A stretch of 64,000 nucleotides of DNA from Phellopilus nigrolimitatus (Eukaryota; Basidiomycota; Agaricomycetes; Hymenochaetales; Hymenochaetaceae): positions 620,001 to 684,000 of the forward strand of contig JAJOHG010000009.1 in NCBI GenBank assembly GCA_021029095.1, in the 5' to 3' direction. Shown piece by piece: positions 12,018 through 23,605 of this stretch. Position 1 is the first letter of the stretch. Each line of letters starts with the position of its first letter. A program made the translations under genes and the position numbers. A model generated the notes under the pieces. The model was given only the letters and a program-made list of their open reading frames with translations, was not told where the DNA came from and ran no database searches.

Positions 12018-12459
12018 CTACATGTGACTAATTGAACCAGAAGCACAATGGCCGGAAAGTGGGCGCTGACTGGAATACGCATGTTAAACAAAAACCAAGA
12101 AGACAGAAAAAGAAAAAGACGCACCTAAGCTGTTCACCGATCAAGTCAGGTGGATCCATTCGCACATCAATGGACTTCTCAACCAAAATACTGGCAAACT
12201 TAATCAGTAAAAAAAAAAAGCCGTCAGACAGCCTGGCAAGAAAAGGGTCATACACAATGCTTCCAGGATGAACATTTTCACCCTGCACTTCAGAATACTC
12301 TTCGATCAACTGGTACAGACGATCATAGAGTGCTGTACGGATGTTTGCCATGGACCAGGGCATGGTAGGGATCAGATGGCAGTAAAGCACAAAGACGCGC
12401 AAGATGCTTCTCAGCCAAACAAAGAACTTTTTGCTAAGAAGATCTGAATTCAATCTCAA
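12018..12459 (-). CDS. Antisense ORF inside the gypsy-B LTR
   Basis: Minus-strand frame from 12459 (MRLNSDLLSKKFF...) or from an inner ATG near 12351 (MANIRTALYDRLYQLIEEYS). It contains an ordinary-looking stretch (PGSIVYDPFLARLSD; VEKSIDVRMDPPDLIGEQL). A GT-AG intron, GTGCGT...TATTCCAG (about 12073-12128), would splice it to a short tail ending at TAG 12018-12020. The same ORF is in the 3' LTR (30791-31222), where gypsy-C cuts it near its stop. I recognise no domain. It could be an exon of an antisense transcript or chance. Confidence 0.35.
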
Positions 12460-12519
12460 GGTTGTTTACACCAAACACAGCACAACAAATTTGAGATACA
12501 GCTTACAAGGAAAGCGAAA

Positions 12520-12910
12520 TAAAAATAGGATGAAACATGAAAAGCGAAGCGAAAATAGGATGAAACATACAAAGTGGGATGAAATTAGGATGAAACATGA
12601 AAAGTGAAGCGAAAATAGGATGAAATATGCAAAGTAGAAGAGAAAATGGGATGAAACATGCAAAGTGGGACAAAAATAGGAAGGAAAGGTGCAAAGTGAA
12701 GCGAAAATAGGATGAAACATGCAAAGTGGGACAAAAATAGGAAGGAAAGGTGCAAAGTGAAGCGGAAATAGGATGAAACATGCAAAGTAGAAGCGAAAAT
12801 AGGATGAAACATGCAAAGTGGGACAAAAATAGGAAGGAAAGGTGCAAAGTGAAGCGGAAATAGGATGAAACATGCAAAGTGGGACAAAAATAGGAAGGAA
12901 AGGTGCAAAG
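12520..12910. repeat. Minisatellite in the gypsy-B LTR
   Basis: Imperfect tandem units of about 20 and 60 bp built from AAATAGGATGAAACATGCAA and AAATAGGAAGGAAAGGTGC, repeated several times. An identical array is in the 3' LTR (31283-31673). Units lack stops on the minus strand in three frames, giving spurious Phe/Ser/His-rich ORFs. Confidence 0.85.
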
Positions 12911-13588
12911 GAGCAGTATAAATAACTTAAGGAAGACTTATTTAAAAACCTATATGCTAAATTTAAATCTCTGTAGTAGTATATAAGGGCCCAGTCTGAG
13001 AGCCCTAGAAATACAAGAAATTACTACCCATCTTTTAAAACCACTCAGCTCATAAGAAACTCAGAACCAACTCCAACTTTTATTCTCTCTTTCTTTACAA
13101 TCTTAAGTCAAGTCAGATAAGTCCTGTGTGGGCTATCTTAAGTTTAAGTCAAGTCAAATAGTCCTGTGTGGGCTATATCAAGTCAAGCTTCAGTCCTCTG
13201 TGGTCTGATACTTAAAGTTCAAGAAGTCAAGTTTTATCATCAGTACTCTAGTGTATTGGATTGGAACCAATAGCTAGGCTACACCAAAACCAGTTAACAC
13301 AACAGAAAAATTTGGAAGGAAAATACCTCTTGCAAAACAAAAAAATATATATATCCTTGCAAACGGACAACTGGGAAAGTTCTGACCAAAGACACGTCCG
13401 AACCGACTCAGGCAAAAAAGTGTAGGTGAAAGAAATACCAAGTTTTTCTCATTTACATTTTTAGCACAACAAAATTGGTACCCACGGCGAGACAGGGTAT
13501 TTGAAATCCAAATTTTGAAGTTACAATCAGTTTACAATCAAGAAATCAAGAAATCAAGAAATCAAGAAATCATTTTACAGAAAACATC

Positions 13589-16500
13589 ATGTCATCAGGA
13601 ATAATCAACAGTTTAGATTCAACTCGTTCACCTTCACCAGTCATGGTGCAACCTAATGTCAATCAAATAGTACAATCATCACTTTCAGTTCTGGATATGC
13701 CAACTCCCAATTCACCACATGCTCCAAAGAAGTTCAAGGGGCATTACTCTGAAATTGAGAAATTTCTGGATCATTATGAAAGATTATGCCTAAAGAATCA
13801 TGTCAGCCAAGAGTCAGACAGGTGTAAAACTATCCTTCAGTATTGTTCGCGTAAAGTAGCCGAGGTCATTGAAGGATTGGAATGTTATCAGACACCCAAT
13901 TGGAATAAGTTGAAGGAACAGCTACTTCAACTATATGATGCAGAATTAAATAAGCGGCGGTATACCAAGTCGGACCTAAAGAAATTTGTTAGAACACAAA
14001 GGGAAAGAAAAATTAGGACATGGCCTCAGTTCACGCAATATGTTAGGGCATTTATGACCATAGGAGGTTGGCTAAAAGGATGCAAGAAGATCTCAGATAC
14101 AGAAGAAGCCACTTATTTCTGGAAAGGGATATATGCAACACTCCGACAGAAACTGGAAAATAGATTAATTGCTAAGGACCCAGATCATGATCTAAAGACA
14201 CCATTTGCCTTGGATGAAATAAGGAAAATGGCTGAATCTCTCTTAAATACTGAGCGGTTTGATCAATCAGACAATGACTCTGAAGATGAAGATGACTCAG
14301 ACAATAATGACTCAGATTCTTCAGTTGAAGGCAATGAACCAGACTCAGAAGATTCAGACACTGATAAGAAGCGTCAAGTCAGAAGATCCAAGGGCTCTAA
14401 ATTAAAGCTATCCCTAAATAAGCGTCGGAAATCTATGGATATGCCAACCAAGGCTGACCCAGAAGAAAAGAAGAATCAAGAAAAGCCAGGAAGTCAGGAT
14501 GATGTGGAGTCATTGATCAGGCAAATGAACAATATGTCTTTGAAAGATCCACATTATGGTCTACTCTACTATAAAGCACTCAAGATTGACCCAGATGCAG
14601 CCAAAGTGGTCAGGGCACCATTTACAGTTGGATCAAATAATAGAGCAGAAGAGCCGGTAACTGCAGCAAGACCCCCAATTCAAAATACTGCACCTAGACG
14701 GTTTGATGAAATGACTTGCTATGGATGCGGAAATAAGGGACATGGGATGAACAATTGTTCCCAAATCTCAGACCTCCTCTCTGAAGGAATTATCCAGCGG
14801 GACAGTAGTGGGAGAATAGTTATGAAGGATGGATCTCGCATTTTTAGACTTGATGGTGAATCCATAGTACAGGCAGCCAAGAGATTGCAAACACCTTCGG
14901 CAAAAGTGAACCTAGTCACATTCTCACCAGATACAAGAACACATAGACTGCCCATGGAATATGACCCCATAGAGCTGGATAGTAGTGAAGGAGAATATGT
15001 TTATCCGGTCACAAGATCAGAAAGGGCAAACTTAGGAAAGCGTAAAGAAGCACTTGAAGAACCTTATCAAACAGCAGCTAAGCGGAATACTGGAAGGGCT
15101 CAGCAGAAAATTCCAGTTAAGATACCAAAACCCATTCTGAAAGAAATCAAGCAACAGCCACTGCAGGATCACTCAGATGATGACATGGCAGTGGATGATC
15201 AAGAACTGATCAAAAAAGTAGCTTCTGGAAGCAATCAGACAAAGCAGTCAACAAAGGGTAATGTGACAAAAGGCAATGATCAGCAAGAGCAAAAAGTACA
15301 GAAAGTGATGCGCCAATCTGATTTGACTGCAAAAGTAAATTTGCAGGACATGGCAGAGCGGTTGTTTCAGAACAGCTATACTTTGACCACAGGAGAGCTA
15401 CTTGGTTGTTCACCAGGATTGTCACAATTAATCTCTGATAAACTAAAGATCAAGGCACAAAAATCTGCAGAACCAGTGATGGGAACTTCAGTCTCAGATG
15501 AAGCAATGCCTACATCCTTTATAGCAAGAGCATCATTTTCAAAAACCAGAGGATTATTGATACGCCTACAAGTTAGCTGTCATGGAATGCTAATTGAGGC
15601 AATTATTGACACTGGATCACAATTGAATGTTTGCAATTCACAAGTATGGAAAGGAATGCACCAACCCATGGACACCAGTCAGACTATAAATATGAATGAT
15701 GCCAATGGGGGAAAAGGAACCCTGAATGGACTTGTTGCGGATGTACCCATTAATATTGGAAGTCTGAGTACTGTCGCCAACTTATTTGTGGGAGACCATG
15801 TTCCATTCCAGCTTCTTTTGGGAAGACCATGGCAGCGGGGAAACTTCATCTCAATTGATGAAAGACCAGAAGGCACATATTTGTTATTCAAAGACCCTCA
15901 AGATCCCAAAAAGCAGAGAAATCGCTTTGAACTACTAGTTACACCAGATGGTAGTGATCCAGAATGGGATTATGGCCCAGCAACTTGGTATGGGACAGCA
16001 GAACCAAGTATATCAGACCAAGAAGAATACCAAGAGGCATTTAGCAAGCACACCCAAAAGCGTCAACCAACTAGGGTTAATGTTTATACCATGACTCTGG
16101 ATACTGAATCAAGCTCTCAAAATATTGTGGAAGAATGGGAACCAGCCAAATCACCAAAGAGAATAGATTATGACCTCATTGACATGGGGCCAGGTGAACA
16201 CATGGATCAACATCAAAATAGGACTCTCAAGAATATATTATATGCAAGAAAGCGTAAGGGAGAATCTTCAAGTTCAGGAAGTCTGGGGAAAATGGAAATA
16301 ATTCCTGAGTCTGAACTGGAAGAATCACCTGTCAGAAAATCAATATCAAACCCTCCAGCTCAGGTGGAAGAAAAGACTTTCCAAAGATCTGAGTCAGAAT
16401 GGTATAATGCTTTCATGCAGCAAATGGACTTGGACACAAATAACAATGAACAGGCAGCTGAAACGACAGGAGAAACCAGTAACATACTTCCCAACAGTCA

Positions 16501-19384
16501 GCACAGTCAAAACAAGTCCCAAAGCTCAGAAATGAATAAATATTCACTAAATAAGGGGAAAGGGAAAGAAACACTGACAGAAAATCCAGTTCTTGACGGA
16601 TTGGAGCATGTAAGGGCTCGAAATGATCGGAATCGTGATGCGCAACTAGCACAGCCTTCAAACAGGCACAATCCGAAACCATTAGAACGAATCCTAAAAA
16701 GGAAACCAGCTTTTGCAGACCTACAGCTGGCAAAGACCATGCAGAACATTCAAAAGGCAATGGAGGACTGTAGAAAACCATATTGTGAGGAGGGAGTACC
16801 ATGTCCACCCCCACCTCCTAGCCCAGACAGCAAAGAGTCTTCCTTAGAAACAGAAACAGATGGCTCATGGGTGAAAGTCTACAGACGGAAAAATCGACCA
16901 AGATCGGCTCGCCACACAACAACCATTGGTCGTAGCACAATGGTAAAAACATCTCCGGAAAGGCCTTCGAAAGGGGCAGACGCCGCAGAAAAGATCGCGA
17001 GATTTGAAGAAGAACCCATGCCGCCACAGAAGAAACAATATTGGCAGGAACTAATGCTGAATAGATCAAAGGCCGATGAAACGCACAATTGGCGCAGCAC
17101 GCATATAAATACATCGTTGGAAAGGTCTCAACAGCGCGGATCTAACGGGCTTTCAATGAAGGAAATCGAAGAAGAACTGAGAGAGCTAAGGTCGGATCAA
17201 GGTCGAAATGGGGTACATAACAGTAAAAATACAATGCAGCACCCAAAAATACATGAAACATGGTCGGAAAAAGATCTATGGAGACGAGGACAACCACTGG
17301 ACGCCACTGGAAGAAAGATGGAATCATTTGCACCAGGATTGATGGAGAAACGAAAGAGACAAGATGCCTCAAAGTTCTCACCCCCTAGATCTGGGTGTAA
17401 CAGCAGTGGCACTGAGCCAAAACGCCACAGAAGGCGCAGGAGATCACCTAGGAACTCCACAGGAGGTATAGCACTTACACAGGAAGAATCCTGGGAAGAA
17501 GATCGACTTGAAGACACCCAAAATCGACTTAAACATACCAATGTCCCCCCAAACTACCCAAACTACAGCCCTGTGGCTACCAGATTGGAAGGCACACCTA
17601 CAGAACTTGAAGACCAGCATCAAGACGACTCCTGGGGCACAGAAGACTCAGACCAAGTCCAATGGAGAAAGCCAGATGTGCAAGGAGATAAGGCAGAAAC
17701 TATTTGTGCTGAGATGACATGTATAGAAAATCCAGACCAGAGCCAAAGGGATAGTGGCAAAGACACTGCTGTAAAATTAGATTCCACACCTCCTTTAGGG
17801 TCCCCAGAAGCGAGGGCAGTGGGCCCATCTGACAGCTCTGTGGTGTATAAAAGCTCAGCAATTTCTCTGACAATATCCATTATCATCACACTCCTACTCT
17901 CAAGTATCAGAACAGCCTCTGCTTTACCAACTTCACATCTAATAACTCTAAACATGCCTAACAACAACCAACTCCCAAGATTTCACTGGATGGACAGGGA
18001 AAGACAACAAGAACAAGACCATCACATAAACCAATCCAGCAATATCCATTTCAGTACATATGTACTAAGATCATCACCAAATCCAGATGTCATTCCTCCT
18101 TTGACTCAGAGGCAACAAGAAAACTCATGGGCTGATTCCCAGCACCATCTGTCACATTATGAATCAACAGGTCGCATTTTCAATGTCTCAATGAACTCTC
18201 AACAGGCTTTCTTGGTATCCTATGGGCGCAATAACACTGGGTTTTATGAAATCTACCAACTTAATAATGCTGCATTCATCAGACAGCCAGAACATGACTC
18301 CACTGGACCTGCACAAGTGCATAGGCGAATCATAATGGCTCAGTCCTACTCACTTGACCCACCTCCATATGATCAACACTGGATTGTACCTCTGCCGCGT
18401 GCATCTAGGCACAGGGAGATGGATCACCCATATGAACCCATCATTCCAACAGAGACAACACCTGTACAACCACCCTTGGCAGCTGTAAATGGCCATACTA
18501 GGTTGCACCAGGAAGTAAGAATTCAAGTCAATGGCACCAATGCGGAATCAACTCAGGAGGCAGACATGGAGGATGATCTTTCCTCACTGGATGAAGAAAT
18601 AGCAGAATATGTCAGCTCAGAACCCTGGAACCCAGAAAGGCGCTCTGAATCACCAACACCTGAACCAGTTGACCCTGCCATAGCAGCAGAAGCCCCTGGA
18701 ACAGAAGCCACCATCATGCAAGCTATTATTGACCAATCAGACATTATGGCCTCAGTAATGGCAGACTGGAACAATACCATCCCTGATGAAGCACAGAAAG
18801 CAGCTTATGGCTTAAGCATGCAGATTGGACCTCGCATTTATGGACCACATGGAGGCCAGCTACTATGCACCATTCTGCCTTTGACAAAACTATCCAATAA
18901 TCTTGCTGTTGCTCAAAAAATGAAAGTTCTTTGTGCAGAACAACTTCCAGAATTCAGAGTGGAAATTATCCGGGAGGCCATTAACAAATCCATACAAGCT
19001 ATTAGTCAATATGCCAAAAGTCTAACTGGAATTGACTATGGCAACTGGCTTTTGGAGACAGTATCTTATGGTGTCCAGGATGGAAATAGAGGCAACATTC
19101 CTAGAGTGGAAGTAGAGGTTCAGTCAAACATCAAATATCATCTCTCTGCAGGCTATTGCAAATTATTCACCTATGAAGAATACCTGTGGATGAAAGCAAT
19201 GGCAGAATTTATTGCATACCACCATGCAGGAGAATATGGAAATCAAGAAAATTATGATCTGGAATATGACTTTTTGGGGGACCTAATCTCCAATATTGCG
19301 GACATGTGTCTAACTGACAGAGACATGGAGAATTACTCTGAGGACACAGACAGTGATAATTACTCTGATAATGATCCTTTTTAG
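13589..19384 (+). CDS. Gypsy-B ORF1: Gag-protease with very long C-terminal extension (1931 aa)
   Basis: An ATG at 13589, 118 bp after the LTR, opens a 1931-aa frame. Residues about 50-230 look like a Gag helical domain. An acidic Ser/Asp tract follows (about 235-265). A CCHC zinc knuckle CYGCGNKGHGMNNC is near residue 377. An aspartic protease motif IIDTGSQLNV is near 671, with GRPWQRG downstream. The remaining ~1100 residues are unusual. They include a low-complexity polar part and a strongly hydrophobic segment (ISLTISIIITLLL, about 1420-1440) followed by Ala-Leu-Pro. After that comes a ~480-aa region with NQSS, NVSM and NNTG sequons and an acidic end. The hydrophobic segment plus sequons could suggest a membrane or envelope-like part, but no second membrane anchor is seen. 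The function of the extension is unknown. The frame is intact. Confidence 0.88.
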   Translation: MSSGIINSLDSTRSPSPVMVQPNVNQIVQSSLSVLDMPTPNSPHAPKKFKGHYSEIEKFLDHYERLCLKNHVSQESDRCKTILQYCSRKVAEVIEGLECYQTPNWNKLKEQLLQLYDAELNKRRYTKSDLKKFVRTQRERKIRTWPQFTQYVRAFMTIGGWLKGCKKISDTEEATYFWKGIYATLRQKLENRLIAKDPDHDLKTPFALDEIRKMAESLLNTERFDQSDNDSEDEDDSDNNDSDSSVEGNEPDSEDSDTDKKRQVRRSKGSKLKLSLNKRRKSMDMPTKADPEEKKNQEKPGSQDDVESLIRQMNNMSLKDPHYGLLYYKALKIDPDAAKVVRAPFTVGSNNRAEEPVTAARPPIQNTAPRRFDEMTCYGCGNKGHGMNNCSQISDLLSEGIIQRDSSGRIVMKDGSRIFRLDGESIVQAAKRLQTPSAKVNLVTFSPDTRTHRLPMEYDPIELDSSEGEYVYPVTRSERANLGKRKEALEEPYQTAAKRNTGRAQQKIPVKIPKPILKEIKQQPLQDHSDDDMAVDDQELIKKVASGSNQTKQSTKGNVTKGNDQQEQKVQKVMRQSDLTAKVNLQDMAERLFQNSYTLTTGELLGCSPGLSQLISDKLKIKAQKSAEPVMGTSVSDEAMPTSFIARASFSKTRGLLIRLQVSCHGMLIEAIIDTGSQLNVCNSQVWKGMHQPMDTSQTINMNDANGGKGTLNGLVADVPINIGSLSTVANLFVGDHVPFQLLLGRPWQRGNFISIDERPEGTYLLFKDPQDPKKQRNRFELLVTPDGSDPEWDYGPATWYGTAEPSISDQEEYQEAFSKHTQKRQPTRVNVYTMTLDTESSSQNIVEEWEPAKSPKRIDYDLIDMGPGEHMDQHQNRTLKNILYARKRKGESSSSGSLGKMEIIPESELEESPVRKSISNPPAQVEEKTFQRSESEWYNAFMQQMDLDTNNNEQAAETTGETSNILPNSQHSQNKSQSSEMNKYSLNKGKGKETLTENPVLDGLEHVRARNDRNRDAQLAQPSNRHNPKPLERILKRKPAFADLQLAKTMQNIQKAMEDCRKPYCEEGVPCPPPPPSPDSKESSLETETDGSWVKVYRRKNRPRSARHTTTIGRSTMVKTSPERPSKGADAAEKIARFEEEPMPPQKKQYWQELMLNRSKADETHNWRSTHINTSLERSQQRGSNGLSMKEIEEELRELRSDQGRNGVHNSKNTMQHPKIHETWSEKDLWRRGQPLDATGRKMESFAPGLMEKRKRQDASKFSPPRSGCNSSGTEPKRHRRRRRSPRNSTGGIALTQEESWEEDRLEDTQNRLKHTNVPPNYPNYSPVATRLEGTPTELEDQHQDDSWGTEDSDQVQWRKPDVQGDKAETICAEMTCIENPDQSQRDSGKDTAVKLDSTPPLGSPEARAVGPSDSSVVYKSSAISLTISIIITLLLSSIRTASALPTSHLITLNMPNNNQLPRFHWMDRERQQEQDHHINQSSNIHFSTYVLRSSPNPDVIPPLTQRQQENSWADSQHHLSHYESTGRIFNVSMNSQQAFLVSYGRNNTGFYEIYQLNNAAFIRQPEHDSTGPAQVHRRIIMAQSYSLDPPPYDQHWIVPLPRASRHREMDHPYEPIIPTETTPVQPPLAAVNGHTRLHQEVRIQVNGTNAESTQEADMEDDLSSLDEEIAEYVSSEPWNPERRSESPTPEPVDPAIAAEAPGTEATIMQAIIDQSDIMASVMADWNNTIPDEAQKAAYGLSMQIGPRIYGPHGGQLLCTILPLTKLSNNLAVAQKMKVLCAEQLPEFRVEIIREAINKSIQAISQYAKSLTGIDYGNWLLETVSYGVQDGNRGNIPRVEVEVQSNIKYHLSAGYCKLFTYEEYLWMKAMAEFIAYHHAGEYGNQENYDLEYDFLGDLISNIADMCLTDRDMENYSEDTDSDNYSDNDPF

Positions 19385-19392
19385 AACTGCCA

Positions 19393-22300
19393 ATGTTCTC
19401 AAACAGTGCTCATATTCTATCCCCTACTACATGGACTTGTTCTATCATGAAATTGCTTGCTTATTTATGTATACAAATGATATCTACCTTCATGGCTTTT
19501 CCTTTTGATAAAATGGACTCTATTATTTTCTTGTGTACTCTTATATTTATCCCTATCCACATGTATATCTTAACATGGAGGGAAATTTTATTTATGGCCA
19601 TCTTCTGCTTTCAGAATGATTTCTTTTTCTTTTTCAAATCAGCAAGCAAATTTTTTATACCTTTGAGCACAAGTTTGGAACATTGGCAGAATCATGACAC
19701 AAAAGAGAACCAGGTGTTTTTCTTTATGACAGAAACAAAAAATGAAGATGAAAACAAGGAAGAATTTGCTGGAACAGCATACAAGCGGGTGGACAAGAAA
19801 ATAAAACCAGTACCAGGAATATTTCCAGAGGATGCAAGGGTGACTCGGAAGATCCCAGAAGACCCTTTAATAACATTGCCAGAGCTTACTGCAAATCCTC
19901 CAGTCTTTGTTCCTACAGAAAGGCTCACTTTGGAGCGATTAAAGGGACTCAATATCAATGAGGGATTTCTCTGGCCAGAAGAAGAAAAATTATTTGAGCA
20001 TATTTTCAAGCTGAATGAAAGGACTCTAGCATTTGAAGAAGTACACAGAGGGACCTTCAGGGAAGACTATTTCTCACCATATGTGATACCAGTTGTTCCA
20101 CATGTACCATGGGAACATGCCAACATACCAATCCCTCCTGGAATTCGGAATGAAGTGATCAAATTATTAAAAGAGAAAATAGATGCAGGAGTATATGAAC
20201 CAAGTCAAGCATCCTATCGGTCAAGATGGTTTTGTGTAGTCAAGAAGAATGGAAAACTTCGAATTGTACATGATTTACAAGTTCTCAATTCAATCACCAT
20301 TCGGGATGCAGGACTGCCACCAGTTATAGATGATTTTGTGGAACCATTTGCGGGCAGACAGTGTTACACAGTATTTGACCTCTTTTGGGGATTTGATGCA
20401 AGAAAAGTAGCACCATCCAGTCGGGATATGACATCTTTCTTAACACCCTTGGGACTGCTCCGCATCACATCAATGCCTATGGGTTTTACAAATTCACCAG
20501 CTGAATTTCAAAAATGCATGGTGTTTATTCTGCAAGAAGAAATCCCCACTGTGGCAAACATATTCATAGATGACTTGCCAATCAAGGGACCAACTTCCAT
20601 GTATCTTGATGAAGAAGGCAATCCAGAAACTTTGGTGGAAAATCCAGGAATCCGCAGATTTATTTGGGAACATGCAAATGACGTGCATAGAATTATGCAC
20701 CGAGTTGGACATGCTGGTGCAACATTCTCACCAAAGAAAACACAAATATGCAGACCAGAAGTAGTGATTGTAGGCCAAAAATGCACACCAGAAGGGAGAC
20801 TGCCAGATGATGCAAAGATTGAAAAGATTCTTAATTGGCCACCACTAAGCACAGTAAAGGATCAATTGCAAGACCTTTGACAGAGTTAATAAGGAACAAT
20901 GAGGAATTTGTATGGGATGAAAGGAGACAAGCAGCATTTGCTGAATTAAAGCATCTTGTCACCTTGGCACCAGCACTAAGACCCATTGACTACTTGTCGG
21001 AAAACCCAGTCATATTATCAGTGGATTCTAGTAAAATTGCAGTTGGATTCATTTTGTCACAAATAGATCAACAAGACAAGAGGGTACCATCAAGATATGG
21101 GTCAATACCAATGAATGAGAGAGAGGCAAAATACTCTCAACCAAAATTGGAATTATATGGATTATTCAGGGCTCTAAGGCATTACAGATTATTCATAGTA
21201 GGAGTCAAGAACCTACATGTAGAAGTGGATGCAAAATATATCAAGGGAATGCTGAATGAACCAGATCTACAGCCAAATGCTACTATAAACAGATGGATTC
21301 AGGGGATCCTACTATTTGACTTCAAATTAATCCATGTTCCAGCAGCGCAGTTCAAAGGACCAGATGCATTATCACGTCGACAACCACAAAAAGATGATTT
21401 TGAAGACTTCAATGATGACTTTTTGGATGACATGGCATTGTTCACAGCAGCTCAGTCACAACTTTGGTCAAATAGTACTCTTGAATCACTAATATCAACC
21501 GCAACATCACAAGATGACTATTTGAGAAATATATTCAAGTTTTTAGCAACATTGCGAGTTCCCAATTTTCCAAAAGAACAAGACAAGAAGCGTTTTTTGA
21601 GAAAAGCACTACAATACTTTGTGTCTAACAGACTATTGTATAAAAGAAATAAAGGAGAAGCACTCAGAGTAGTTTTTAATCCAGATGAACGGTCGAGATT
21701 ACTTTTGCAATCACATGAAGAATTAGGACACCGCGGAGAATTTGCAACATATGAACTTCTAAAAAAGAGATTTTACTGGCCATTTATGCGCGCACATGTA
21801 CGGCATCATGTTCAATCTTGCCATGACTGTCAGGTTAGAAGTGTCAAGAAGGTGGAGATCCCAATCCTTGTTTCCACACCATCAACACTATTTGTCAAGA
21901 TCCATGTTGATGTCATGAATATGCCAAAGGCCAAATCTGGATTCCGGTACATAGTAGCAGCAAGAGATGATCTATCAAGGGCCAGTGAAGGACGTGCATT
22001 GAAAAAGTCAAATGCGGAAAACATTGCACAATTTTTCTGGGAGCAAATTCTTTGTAGATATGGAGCAGTTGGAAGAGTGGTTACAGACAATGGTCCAGAA
22101 GTGAAAGGAGCCTTTCAGAAACTCATGAAGCGATATGGGATTCCTCAAGTACAAATCTCAGCATACAATTCTAAAGCTAATGGGGTAGTGGAAAGAAGTC
22201 ATTTTATCATCCGGGAATCTATCATCAAGTCATGTGAAGGGCATGTAAACAAATGGCCTGATAAAGTCGATGCAGCATTCTTTGCAGATCGGATCACTAT

Positions 22301-23009
22301 AACTCGGTCAACAGGATACAGTCCCTATTATTTACTTCATGGTGTAGACCCAGTACTCCCATTAGACTTATTTGAATCAACCTTTCTAGTACAAGGCTTC
22401 AAGAAAGACATGACAACTATAGAACTTTTAACTTTAAGGATCAGACAACTTGAAAAGCGAGAAGAGGACATTAGCAGAGCAGCCAAACTTCTATCAAACA
22501 TGCGGTTCAAATCTAAAGAGAATTTTGAAAAGAAATTTGAGAAGCGTCTAACAAAGCAAAATTTCAAGAAAGATGATCTTGTCCTAATGCGGAACTCTCA
22601 AGTGGAAAAGGAAATGAATCGCAAGTCTAAACAGCGGTATCTAGGACCATATGTGATCGTGCGACACACAGAGGGTGGAGCTTATGAAATCCGCGAGACA
22701 AATGGACGGCTGAGACTACAGAAAGTTGCAGCATTTAGACTCATACCATACATTGCACGAGACGAACAATCATTGCGGAAACTAATCAAGAAGATGCATT
22801 TAAAGAAGTCCAAGCGTTCAAACAGCAAAGCAAGTTCTGATAGTGAAAGAGAACATGAAAATAGTGAGGATGAAGATGAGGACGACAATGATGATGATGA
22901 CGACCAAATAGATGAGGACGAAGACAGACAAGAAGATGATCAAGAAAGCGGGCAGGGAACAGATGAAGAAGGGAGCGAAGAGAGTGGGGACAATACTAGC
23001 AAAGCATAG
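19393..23009 (+). pseudogene. Gypsy-B pol: RT, RNase H and integrase, broken by a deletion near 20860
   Basis: The first half (19393-20880) holds the RT: SRWFCVVKKNGKLRIVHDLQ, FDLFWGFDARKVAP and a catalytic FIDD (ANIFIDDLPIKG). The second half (20835-23009) is in another frame. It holds RNase H (LSVDSSKIAVGFILSQ), the HHCC finger (HEELGHRGEF...CHDCQ), integrase D/D/E (KIHVDVMN, VTDNGPE, NGVVERSH), a GPY/F-like module (RYLGPYVIVRHTEGGAYEI) and a long Asp/Glu tail. No chromodomain. Around 20855-20870 the RT-RNase H connection loses roughly 20-25 residues and the frame changes. Pol lies in a different frame from ORF1. Its first ~110 residues are very hydrophobic and may not be translated; MTETKNEDEN at 19726 is a plausible start. 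Confidence 0.88.
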
Positions 23010-23040
23010 ACGAATAAATAAAGCGAGTTCCAACCAACAT

Positions 23041-23605
23041 CTAATTCGCCGACCCGCCAACAGAATCCTTCCCTTTGCCCTGACCCATAAACTTCTCCAC
23101 ATTTCCACGGCTGCAGACAGACGGAGTGCGCAGACGGCCAAAATAGTATTGACCCTGGATGTAGTGCTAGGAAACAAAGAAAGAAAAATCAAGAAAAGGA
23201 AGGAAAAAGAAAAGAAAAGAAACAACATACATTAAGAGTCCTCTGAAGGCGATAGGTGGGGCAATGACGCACCAAGACCACTTCCTCCTTATCCTCTTCA
23301 GCGGCACACCCGCGACAGGCACAAAACAGGTCTTCCACCTGAAAACGTATCACCAGGAAGGAAATAAAGGCAAAAGCATCAGGCTCGCAGCTAAGCAAGC
23401 GACGGAAAGCCTGGGTCTCGTGGTCCCACATTTCAGGAAGACTCATGCGACGAAAGATTAAAGGGTCAACGTCGACCTGGATGGCGCGTGCAACCTCATG
23501 AGCACGAGTGAGAGGATGCCCAGGACGAAAAAGAGGAGGTTCAGCATGGCGAGGGTCAGAGCGTTGTGGACGAATTGAATCCAAAAGAGTGACAGGAGAC
23601 GACAT
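23041..23605 (-). CDS. Antisense two-exon gene downstream of gypsy-B pol
   Basis: Minus strand. Exon 1 is 23231-23605 (MSSPVTLLDSIRPQRSDPRH... to CPTYRLQRTLN). A 64-nt GT-AG intron (23167-23230; GTATGT, a long pyrimidine tract, CCTAG) follows. Exon 2 is 23041-23166, ending GQGKGKDSVGGSAN and TAG. Both exons keep frame: 501 nt, 166 aa. A Cys/His cluster (FCACRGCAAEED, VRHCPTY) may bind metal. It converges on pol, 31 bp apart. It is likely an accessory gene of the element, transcribed from the 3' side. I do not recognise a family; it might instead be a captured host gene. Confidence 0.55.

Larger units (their letters stand above)
11888..13471 (+). repeat. 5' LTR of gypsy-B
   Basis: 1584 bp. 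It contains a minisatellite (12520-12910), a TATATAA box at 12980, and a tandem pair of ~32-bp repeats with the core GTCCTGTGTGGGCTAT (13100-13180). The E1-GTGAG-E1 arrangement of the other three LTRs is absent here. Confidence 0.93.

Noticed and set aside
12466..12908. Three overlapping minus-strand ORFs of 107-135 aa
   Set aside because: They arise from the LTR minisatellite, are open in all three frames and consist only of Phe/Ser/His/Leu-rich repeats.
13100..13180. Possible R-region intron repeat in gypsy-B
   Set aside because: The two ~32-bp repeats are separated by only 9 nt and no GTGAG follows the first; gypsy-B does not share the arrangement.
20846..20864. 19-nt GT...AG at the RT/RNase H junction of gypsy-B as an intron
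   Set aside because: Too short for splicing, and removing it does not restore the missing conserved residues.
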